A DNA stretch of 7,124 nt, taken from assembly GCA_012513235.1 (NCBI GenBank), contig JAAZCO010000043.1, positions 1 through 7,124 on the forward strand, in the 5' to 3' direction. A model generated the notes under the pieces. That model did no database searches. It saw only the letters and a list, made by a program, of their open reading frames with translations, and had not been told where the DNA came from. Every line of letters begins with the position of its first letter. The stretch's first letter is position 1. The translations under genes were made by a program, and so were the position numbers. Shown here piece by piece: positions 1 to 5,334 of the stretch. The DNA is from Gammaproteobacteria bacterium (GTDB taxonomy: Bacteria > Pseudomonadota > Gammaproteobacteria > Pseudomonadales > Pseudomonadaceae).

Positions 1-168
1 ACTGGGCGTATTTTTGAGTCGGAAGGCGGCAAAATCTCTATCGCTGACGGCTGGCGTTCAACCGCTGGTGTGGATAAAGGTGCACGCTGGGCTCCAGCCG
101 AAGTGGCACAAGCGATGCAAACCTTGCTTGCTGAAGAAACCCCTGCACAAAAAGTTTACGGTACTTAA
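1..168 (+). CDS. C-terminus of a short-chain dehydrogenase (Rv3548c-like), 5' truncated
   Basis: Frame 1 is open from the window edge to TAA at 166-168, giving the last 55 residues of a protein that begins upstream. The tail contains GRIFESEGGKISIADGW, then DKGARWAPAEVAQAM, and ends in KVYGT. This matches, as I recall it, the C-terminus of the mycobacterial SDR Rv3548c (GKVFEVEGGKI, DKGARWDPAEL, ending VYGA), a KstR2-regulon protein linked to HIP catabolism. SDRs of the 17-beta-HSD4/MFE-2 type oxidise 3-hydroxyacyl-CoA in beta-oxidation, so a 3-hydroxyacyl-CoA dehydrogenase role in this pathway is the likeliest inference. The NAD-binding and catalytic parts lie outside the window, so activity cannot be checked. 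The gene ends 13 nt before the next start, which implies co-transcription. Confidence 0.72.
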   Translation, partial: TGRIFESEGGKISIADGWRSTAGVDKGARWAPAEVAQAMQTLLAEETPAQKVYGT

Positions 169-172
169 GTCC

Positions 173-177
173 GGAGG
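173..177 (+). promoter_or_regulatory. Ribosome binding site of ipdE2
   Basis: GGAGG lies 4 nt before the ATG at 182. It decides the start: the same frame is open back to position 14, but that extra stretch overlaps the upstream SDR and has no resemblance to an acyl-CoA dehydrogenase N-terminus. Confidence 0.8.
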
Positions 178-181
178 CGTC

Positions 182-1378
182 ATGGAATTTAGATTAACTG
201 ACGAACAATACATGGTTCGCGAAAGTGCCCAAGCCTTCTTGGCTGACGTATCCAGTCCGGAGCAGGTTCGCAATGCAATGACACAGGCGGCAAGTTATGA
301 CCCTGCTGTCTGGCAGCGGTTGTGCAATGAGCTGTGTTTGCAGGCGATCACGATTCCAGAGGAGTACGGCGGTCTGGGTATGAGCTACGTCTACTTAGCC
401 ATTGTGCTAGAAGAGATGGGGCGTACATTATTCTGCTCGCCGTTTCTGGCGACGACGGCCTTTGCTACCAATGCGATTTTGTTGGCCGCTAGCCACGAAC
501 AGAAACAACAGTTGTTGCCTGCCATTGCTGGCGGTGACACCACTGCGACCTTAGCCTGGGTCGGTCCAAACGCTGCACGTATGGGCGGTACTTGGGGCGC
601 TGAAGCGATTTCAGCCACTTGGCAGGCGACTGATAGCGGTTATGTGTTGGATGGAGAGTTCAACTATGTATTGGATGGCGATACGGCAGATCTGCTGATT
701 ATTGCTGCGCGTGCTACCGATTCCTGCGGTGCTGCTGGCGTGTCTTTGTTTGCGGTACCGGCTGATACGGCTGGTGTGCAAACAACCTGGACGCCAACCA
801 TGGATCAAACCCGTCGCCAAGCCAAGATTAGCTTAAAGGCTGTGGCGGTTGACGCTGCGCTGCGCTTGGGTGCTGAAGGTGAGGCATGGCCTCATCTGCA
901 AAAAACCTTAGCCTTAGCAAAAATTGCAATTGCGGCTGAGCAGTCAGGTATTGCTGCACAAAGTTTGGATATGGCAGTGGCTTACACCATGGAGCGCGAG
1001 CAGTTTGGTCGCACCATTGCCAGTTATCAGACTATTAAGCACAAAGCTGCTGATATGAAGCTCAAAGCTGAAGTGGCCTGTTCGGCTGTGTATTACGCTG
1101 CCTGTGTGGCCAGTGAAGTACTTGCGCCAGAAGGTGATCCAGTCTTGGCTGCTGAACTTGAAGAAGCCGCGGCCATGGCTAAAGGCTATTGCTCAGATAC
1201 CGTATTTTACAACGCCGGTAACGCGTTGCAGTTATTTGGTGGTGTGGGCTTTACCGCTGAGTACGATATTCAACTGTACTTTAAACGCGCCAAAGCCAGC
1301 GAGTTGTATTTGGGCAATGGTGCGGCGCAGCGTGAATTGATTGCGGCGATGTTATTGGATGCGGAGGATGCTTCATGA
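182..1378 (+). CDS. ipdE2: Acyl-CoA dehydrogenase beta subunit, IpdE2 (FadE33)-like
   Basis: A 398-residue acyl-CoA dehydrogenase (ACAD), normal length for the family, starting MEFRLTDEQ. The N-terminal helical domain spans about 1-115, the beta domain about 120-225 and the C-terminal helical domain about 240-390. It keeps the C-terminal FAD-contact motifs EREQFGR (271-277) and QLFGGVGFTAEYDIQ (350-364). The usual beta-domain signature (T/SEPxAGSD) is missing; TLAWVGPNAA (123-132) stands in its place. The YEG-type catalytic glutamate region reads ELYLGNGAAQ (374-383), with no Glu at the expected spot. This is the pattern of a non-catalytic beta subunit. In steroid degraders IpdE1 and IpdE2 form an alpha2-beta2 enzyme that dehydrogenates 5-OH-HIP-CoA to the enoyl-CoA, and in proteobacteria the two genes are usually adjacent, as here. 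The stop overlaps the next start by ATGA, favouring 1:1 synthesis. The ACAD family call is near certain. The IpdE2 assignment rests on the partner gene and the motif pattern. Confidence 0.8.
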   Translation: MEFRLTDEQYMVRESAQAFLADVSSPEQVRNAMTQAASYDPAVWQRLCNELCLQAITIPEEYGGLGMSYVYLAIVLEEMGRTLFCSPFLATTAFATNAILLAASHEQKQQLLPAIAGGDTTATLAWVGPNAARMGGTWGAEAISATWQATDSGYVLDGEFNYVLDGDTADLLIIAARATDSCGAAGVSLFAVPADTAGVQTTWTPTMDQTRRQAKISLKAVAVDAALRLGAEGEAWPHLQKTLALAKIAIAAEQSGIAAQSLDMAVAYTMEREQFGRTIASYQTIKHKAADMKLKAEVACSAVYYAACVASEVLAPEGDPVLAAELEEAAAMAKGYCSDTVFYNAGNALQLFGGVGFTAEYDIQLYFKRAKASELYLGNGAAQRELIAAMLLDAEDAS

Positions 1379-2559
1379 AACTGACTTTTAGTGCTGAAGA
1401 TGAGCGTTTTCGTGCAGAAATCGCCGGCTGGCTTAAAGAAAACCTATGCGGTGAGTTTGAACACCTGAAGTTTCGCGGTGGCCCAGGTGATGAGCATATG
1501 TTCCCAGAAGAGCGCAAACGCTGGGAGCAACAACTGGCTGCAGGCAACTGGGTCGGTATTGGTTTACCTAAAGACAGTGGTGGACGCGGTGCGTCGATTG
1601 AGCAGCAAGTTATTTTTGCTGAAGAATATGCACGCGCTGGCGCGCCAGGTCGTATTGGTCATATTGGTGAAGGTCTCACCGCACCGACTTTGATTGCTTT
1701 TGGTTCTGAAGAACAAAAAGCCAAATATCTGCCGGGTATTCTCAACGGCACTGAATTTTGGTGTCAGGGCTACTCTGAGCCTTCGGCAGGTTCTGACTTG
1801 GCCAATGTGCGTACTCGCGCAGTACAAGATGCAACAACGGGTGAGTGGCGTATTACCGGACAAAAAATCTGGACGTCATTAGCGCATGAGTCGGATTGGT
1901 GCTTTGTTATTGCCCGCACTGATCCTGATTCATCTGCACACCGCGGTTTAGGTTTCTTCTTAGTGAAGATGCAACAACCCGAAATTACTGTGCGCCCGAT
2001 TGAGCAATTGACTGGCACGTCTGAATTTAACGAAGTGTTCTTTGATGATGCTGTAGCTGCCGACTTAGTTGGCCAGCCGGGTGAAGGTTGGTCGATTGCT
2101 ATGGCGTTGCTGGGCTTTGAGCGTGGTGTGTCCACCCTCGGTCAGCAAATGCAGTTTCAAAATGAGCTCAATGAAATTATTCGTATTGCCCGTGACAATG
2201 GCGCGGTGCACGATCCAGCCATTCGCCAGCGTTTAGCTGAAGCGCATACGGGATTACGCTTAATGCGTTATAACGCTATGCGTATGTTATCCAAGGATGA
2301 GCGCAGTGGTCCCGACAGTTCAGCTCTAGTGTATAAGCTGCACTGGTCCAGCTGGCACCGTAATTTAGGTGCGTTAGCAATGGATGTATTAGGCCCTGAA
2401 GCAGAAATGATGGACAGTGCGCCGTATAACCTTACGCGCTTGCAGTCGCTGTTCCTGTTTACTCGATCCGACACTATTTATGGCGGTACCAACCAAATTC
2501 AGCGCAATATTATTGCTGAACGCGGTCTGGGCATGCCCAAAGAAGCAAAAGGCAGATAA
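1375..2559 (+). CDS. ipdE1: Acyl-CoA dehydrogenase alpha subunit, IpdE1 (FadE30)-like
   Basis: 394 residues. Very similar to remembered M. tuberculosis FadE30/IpdE1 along its whole length, including GGPGxEH (35-41), ELWCQGYSEP-type FWCQGYSEPSAGSDLANV (128-145), GQKIWTSLAH (162-171), FNEVFFDD (218-225), FERGVSTLGQQ (248-258) and DTIYGGTNQIQRNIIAER (366-383). The SEPSAGSD signature and W166 fit FAD and substrate binding. The MCAD-type catalytic Glu is Gly here (IYGGT), so E249 in FERG, at the place used by isovaleryl- and long-chain acyl-CoA dehydrogenases, is the likely base. The RxQFG motif that contacts a neighbour's FAD is absent and is supplied by the gene before it. Known role: catalytic half of the 5-OH-HIP-CoA dehydrogenase in steroid C/D-ring breakdown, cytoplasmic. 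Start: the ATG overlaps the previous stop, with GGAGG at 1363-1367 spaced 7 nt. Confidence 0.88.
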   Translation: MKLTFSAEDERFRAEIAGWLKENLCGEFEHLKFRGGPGDEHMFPEERKRWEQQLAAGNWVGIGLPKDSGGRGASIEQQVIFAEEYARAGAPGRIGHIGEGLTAPTLIAFGSEEQKAKYLPGILNGTEFWCQGYSEPSAGSDLANVRTRAVQDATTGEWRITGQKIWTSLAHESDWCFVIARTDPDSSAHRGLGFFLVKMQQPEITVRPIEQLTGTSEFNEVFFDDAVAADLVGQPGEGWSIAMALLGFERGVSTLGQQMQFQNELNEIIRIARDNGAVHDPAIRQRLAEAHTGLRLMRYNAMRMLSKDERSGPDSSALVYKLHWSSWHRNLGALAMDVLGPEAEMMDSAPYNLTRLQSLFLFTRSDTIYGGTNQIQRNIIAERGLGMPKEAKGR

Positions 2560-2561
2560 TT

Positions 2562-3359
2562 ATGAATGATGTAACTCGCAACCCAGCGTATGTGCCTGGA
2601 CATGGACTTTTAAAAGGTCGCTCAGTACTGATTACTGCGGCTGCCGGTGTCGGTATTGGTGGCGCTGCTGCCACTAAAGCAATGGAAGAAGGCTGCCGTG
2701 GCATTGTCATCAGTGACGTGCATGAAGGTCGTTTAGCGGCTTCAGTGGCTAAGCTCAAAGAAGACAGCGGCTCCGATCAAGTGTGGGGCAAGTTGTGTAA
2801 TGTCACCAACGAAGATGAAGTGCAGGCGCTGATTGATTTTGCTGAAGAGAAACTTGGCGGCGTTGATGTGCTGATCAATAACGCAGGACTGGGTACCACC
2901 TGTGCGTTGCTGGATATGCCAGACAGCGAGTGGGACAAAGTGCTGGACGTGACTTTGAACGGCACCATGCGCATGACGCGTTATATGTTGCGCAAAATGA
3001 AAGAGCGCGGCAATGGTGGAGCGATTATCAATAATGCTTCGGTTTTGGGCTGGCGCGCACAAAAGGAGCAATCCCACTACGCGGCTGCTAAAGCCGGTGT
3101 GATGGCCTTTACCCGTTGCGCTGCACTGGAAGCTGCTGAGTTTGGTGTGCGTATTAACGCTGTTGCACCGTCTTTAGCTGTGCATGCGATGCTGCGCAAA
3201 TCCGCACCTGAAGAGCTGCTTAAAGAGCTGGAAGGGCGTGAGGCTTATGGTCGTGGTGCGGAAGTGTGGGAAGTGGCTAACGTGATGATGTTCTTGGCCA
3301 GTGATTATTCGTCTTATATGACCGGTGAAGTGCTGTCATGTAGTTCGCAGCAAGCTTAA
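2562..3359 (+). CDS. ipdF: Short-chain dehydrogenase, IpdF (Rv3559c)-like
   Basis: A 265-residue classical-size SDR with an N-terminal Rossmann fold. The nucleotide loop is TAAAGVGIG (25-33), then D52, NNAG (106-109), N133, S160, Y173 and K177. The last four form the Asn-Ser-Tyr-Lys tetrad, with the usual 13-residue Ser-Tyr spacing. HGLL (14-17), NNASVLGWRAQ (157-167) and SHYAAAKAGVMAFTRC (171-186) match what I recall of mycobacterial Rv3559c/IpdF. In the HIP pathway IpdF interconverts the 5-hydroxyl and 5-keto groups of the indane CoA thioesters (5-OH-HIC-CoA type substrate), preparing the ring system for opening. The glycine loop is one residue longer than the common TGxxxGIG and has Ala after Thr, apparently a subfamily trait. 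The gene starts 2 nt after the ipdE1 stop, with only a weak AAAAGG (2547-2552) upstream, so it probably depends on translational coupling. Confidence 0.85.
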   Translation: MNDVTRNPAYVPGHGLLKGRSVLITAAAGVGIGGAAATKAMEEGCRGIVISDVHEGRLAASVAKLKEDSGSDQVWGKLCNVTNEDEVQALIDFAEEKLGGVDVLINNAGLGTTCALLDMPDSEWDKVLDVTLNGTMRMTRYMLRKMKERGNGGAIINNASVLGWRAQKEQSHYAAAKAGVMAFTRCAALEAAEFGVRINAVAPSLAVHAMLRKSAPEELLKELEGREAYGRGAEVWEVANVMMFLASDYSSYMTGEVLSCSSQQA

Positions 3360-3390
3360 GGCTGCTATTTAAAGTGGTGGGAGGACAGCT

Positions 3391-3861
3391 ATGAGTACGG
3401 TGTTTTCAAGTACACAAAGTTTAATAGATGCCCAAGGTCAATCCTTGGGTGCAACAGACTGGTTGCTGATTGAGCAAGATCGTATTGATACCTTTGCCGA
3501 TGCAACCGGTGATCACCAGTGGATTCATGTCGATCCAGTACGCGCGAAAGACGGCCCCTTCGGTGCCACTGTCGCGCACGGCTATTTGACCTTGTCGCTG
3601 GTGAATTATTTTTTACCGCAGTTGATGACGGTCGAGAATTTAGCCATGGGCGTGAATTACGGTTGTGATCGTATTCGTTTCCCAGCCCCGGTGATTGTCG
3701 GCTCACGCATTCGTGGAACGGGTGAAGTCACAGGTGTGGAAAGCCTCGCCAATGGCGCGGTGCAAGTGGTTGTGCGGGTCACTATCGAGATTGAAGGCAG
3801 TGACCGACCTGCGTGCGTGGTGGATACCATCAGCCGCTATACTTTTGTATCAAATGAGTAA
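3391..3861 (+). CDS. MaoC-family (R)-specific enoyl-CoA hydratase-like protein
   Basis: A 156-residue single hot-dog domain. The hydratase-2 signature is visible: FADATGDHQWIHVDP (35-49) followed by GPFGATVAHGYLTLSL (55-70). D41 and H46, five residues apart, correspond to the catalytic Asp/His pair of PhaJ-type hydratases. This family adds water to trans-2-enoyl-CoA, usually giving the (R)-3-hydroxyacyl-CoA. In this operon the natural substrate would be the enoyl-CoA made by IpdE1-IpdE2, but that is inference from position. A clear GGGAGGA (3379-3385) lies 5 nt before the ATG, and there is a 31-nt gap after ipdF. A 7-bp inverted repeat sits early in the reading frame (see 3431-3449). The family resemblance also extends to NodN-like MaoC proteins of unknown substrate. 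Confidence 0.82.
   Translation: MSTVFSSTQSLIDAQGQSLGATDWLLIEQDRIDTFADATGDHQWIHVDPVRAKDGPFGATVAHGYLTLSLVNYFLPQLMTVENLAMGVNYGCDRIRFPAPVIVGSRIRGTGEVTGVESLANGAVQVVVRVTIEIEGSDRPACVVDTISRYTFVSNE
3431..3449 (+). repeat. Short inverted repeat inside the MaoC gene start
   Basis: CCCAAGG, a 5-nt loop TCAAT, then CCTTGGG: a perfect 7-bp stem that two G-U pairs could extend in RNA. It begins 40 nt after the start codon. No T-run follows, so it is not a terminator. It may be chance or a weak mRNA structure. Confidence 0.4.
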
Positions 3862-3865
3862 GGAA
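3862..3865 (+). promoter_or_regulatory. Ribosome binding site that decides the thiolase start
   Basis: GGAA, within AAGGAA at 3860-3865 and overlapping the MaoC stop, is 6 nt before the ATG at 3872. The in-frame ATG at 3854 has no Shine-Dalgarno sequence, and longer in-frame extensions run through the MaoC gene in the wrong frame. Starting at 3872 gives MKEVVIVSTART, a typical thiolase N-terminus. Confidence 0.7.
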
Positions 3866-3871
3866 TCTTCC

Positions 3872-5077
3872 ATGAAAGAAGTTGTTATTGTTTCGACGGC
3901 GCGTACGGCGCTGACCAAATCATTTCGCGGTTCCTTCAACGATACTGAAGCACCGGTGTTAGGTGGACACGTGATTCGTGCGGTGGTTGAGCGCGCGGGT
4001 ATTGATCCTGCGGATATCGGTGATGTGATTATGGGTTGCGCTGTGCAGCAGGGCACCCAAGGCTACAATATAGGTCGTTTGAGTGCTTACACAGGTGGCC
4101 TACCTAATAGCGTTGCCGGTATGGCAGTGGACCGTATGTGTGCATCAGGTTTAATGGCCATTAGCGAAGCCGCTAAAGGCATTATGACTGGCGAATATGA
4201 TGTGGCGATTGGCGGTGGTGTTGAGTCGTTATCTTTGACACAAAATAAGCACAAAAATGCTTACCGCGCGCGTTCTGAAGCAGTGATAGCGGTTGCCCCA
4301 GCTGCCTATATTCCCATGATTGAAACCGCTGAGTTGGTTGCTGAACGTTACAATATCAGCCGTCAAGCACAAGACGAGTATGCGCTGCAAAGTCAGCAGC
4401 GTACTGCCGCAGCGCAAGAAGCCGGTCTGTTCAATGATGAAATCGTGCCATTAACTGCCACTATGCAGTTGTTTGAAAAGGACGGCACCAGCGCAGGTCA
4501 TAAAGAAGTGGTCGCCGACCATGACGAGTGCAACCGTGCCAGCACGACGCTGGAAGGTTTGCAGGGTTTAAAAACTGTGTGGAAAGACGGTGAGTGGGTT
4601 GCTGAAGGTAAATGCATTACTGCCGGTAACGCCTCACAGTTTTCGGACGGTGCCGCCGCGTGCTTGTTGATGTCACGTGAAGAAGCCGATAAGCGCGGTA
4701 TCGAGCCTTTAGGTATTTACCGTGGTGTGGCTGTAGCGGGTTGTGCGCCTGAAGAAATGGGTATTGGCCCAGTCTTTGCGATTCCAAAGCTGTTGGAGCG
4801 TTTTAATCTTAAAGTTGAAGATATTGGCTTGTGGGAAATCAACGAAGCTTTTGCATCCCAAGTGCTGTATTGCCGTGATCACCTAGGTATTGATAACGAC
4901 AAGCTCAACGTCAATGGCGGCGCGATCTCCGTTGGCCACCCCTTTGGTATGAGTGGCGCACGTATGGTCGGTCACGCTCTGCTAGAGGGTCGCCGTCGTA
5001 AGGTTAAGTATGTGGTGGTCTCCATGTGCATTGGTGGCGGTATGGGTGCGGCAGGATTGTTTGAAATCCCGCAGTAA
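3872..5077 (+). CDS. Thiolase (acetyl-CoA C-acyltransferase)
   Basis: 401 residues, the usual length for a degradative thiolase. The nucleophilic cysteine is C90 in VDRMCASG (87-93). The NEAF motif is at 324-327, the catalytic histidine is H356 in GGAISVGHPFGMSGAR (349-364), and the second acid/base cysteine is C386 in SMCIGGGMGAAG (384-395). All the residues needed for Claisen cleavage are present. It should split a 3-ketoacyl-CoA with CoA to release acetyl-CoA, in the cytoplasm. As the last gene of the operon it most likely removes the two-carbon unit from the HIP-derived propionyl side chain or from a later ring-cleavage product. Its GHPFGMSGAR...CIGGG pattern differs from the GHPLGATGAK...CEGGG pattern I recall for mycobacterial FadA6, so I do not assign that symbol. 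It starts 10 nt after the MaoC stop and is followed by a strong terminator. Confidence 0.92.
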   Translation: MKEVVIVSTARTALTKSFRGSFNDTEAPVLGGHVIRAVVERAGIDPADIGDVIMGCAVQQGTQGYNIGRLSAYTGGLPNSVAGMAVDRMCASGLMAISEAAKGIMTGEYDVAIGGGVESLSLTQNKHKNAYRARSEAVIAVAPAAYIPMIETAELVAERYNISRQAQDEYALQSQQRTAAAQEAGLFNDEIVPLTATMQLFEKDGTSAGHKEVVADHDECNRASTTLEGLQGLKTVWKDGEWVAEGKCITAGNASQFSDGAAACLLMSREEADKRGIEPLGIYRGVAVAGCAPEEMGIGPVFAIPKLLERFNLKVEDIGLWEINEAFASQVLYCRDHLGIDNDKLNVNGGAISVGHPFGMSGARMVGHALLEGRRRKVKYVVVSMCIGGGMGAAGLFEIPQ

Positions 5078-5094
5078 ATCGCCCAGTGGTAGAT

Positions 5095-5135
5095 AAAACC
5101 GCCGTGTTAATCGCACTGGCGGTTTTTTTATTTTT
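5095..5135 (+). terminator. Rho-independent terminator of the catabolic operon
   Basis: AAAACCGCC (5095-5103) pairs exactly with GGCGGTTTT (5118-5126). The inner GTG/CAC extends the stem to 12 bp with one bulged T and a 7-nt loop (5107-5113). Seven Ts (5123-5129), an A and five more Ts follow. It begins 18 nt after the thiolase stop, so it should separate the catabolic operon from the envelope genes. Confidence 0.93.
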
Positions 5136-5177
5136 GCATTTAAACCCGCATGCTAGATGCATTTCATACAAGTTTTT

Positions 5178-5206
5178 TTGCCTGTTTTGCCCATGGCTTC
5201 TATATA
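5178..5206 (+). promoter_or_regulatory. Putative sigma-70 promoter for the YCF48-RND unit
   Basis: TTGCCT (5178-5183) and TATATA (5201-5206) are separated by exactly 17 nt, in an AT-rich gap just after the terminator. Transcription would start near 5213 and leave a leader of about 120 nt before the GTG start. TATAAC at 5203-5208 is an overlapping alternative -10 box. Assigned by inspection only. Confidence 0.5.
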
Positions 5207-5212
5207 ACCCGT

Positions 5213-5239
5213 TTGAACGATGCGCCAATTTCTGTTCAA
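5213..5239. repeat. Dyad downstream of the putative -10 box (candidate operator)
   Basis: TTGAAC (5213-5218) and GTTCAA (5234-5239) form a perfect 6-bp inverted repeat with a 15-nt spacer. It lies at the predicted transcription start, where a repressor could bind. The arms are short, so chance occurrence is quite possible. Confidence 0.3.
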
Positions 5240-5323
5240 GACCAACATCGGATCAGCCCTTTAGAACAATAAAATAAATCGAGGTCCGCAGGTTGTGTTT
5301 ACAGACCCGCGAGAGCTCTAAAC

Positions 5324-5330
5324 GGGAGAG
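5324..5330 (+). promoter_or_regulatory. Ribosome binding site for the YCF48-like gene (GTG start)
   Basis: GGGAGAG lies just before GTG at 5335, with 6 nt between GGAG and the start. The frame is open upstream to a TTG at 5293, but the only purine-rich stretch near that codon is a shifted GAGG at 5281-5284. The GTG also places the hydrophobic segment at the very N-terminus. Confidence 0.7.
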
Positions 5331-5334
5331 TTCC

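Noticed and set aside
14..181. In-frame N-terminal extension of the first acyl-CoA dehydrogenase
   Set aside because: It overlaps the C-terminus of the upstream SDR in another frame, has no ACAD resemblance, and a good Shine-Dalgarno sequence precedes the ATG at 182.
1770..2135. Reverse-strand open frame of 121 codons inside ipdE1
   Set aside because: It is a shadow of a conserved ACAD region, with low-complexity Ser/Thr/Ala content and no domain.
2742..3077. Reverse-strand open frame of 111 codons inside ipdF
   Set aside because: It is antisense to a well-supported conserved gene, with no recognisable domain.
3695..3871. In-frame N-terminal extension of the thiolase
   Set aside because: It lies inside the MaoC gene. 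The thiolase fold begins at MKEVVIV, and only the 3872 ATG has a ribosome binding site.
3872..5077. Naming the thiolase fadA6
   Set aside because: The active-site motif pattern does not fit the FadA6 sequence as I recall it, so only the family is given.
5136..5165. TGCATTT repeated on either side of GCATGCTAG
   Set aside because: Too short and in AT-rich spacer; no sign of an insertion or attachment site.
5086..5277. Possible 63-residue small hydrophobic protein
   Set aside because: It runs through the terminator hairpin and the predicted promoter, has no ribosome binding site and contains T-run-derived residues.
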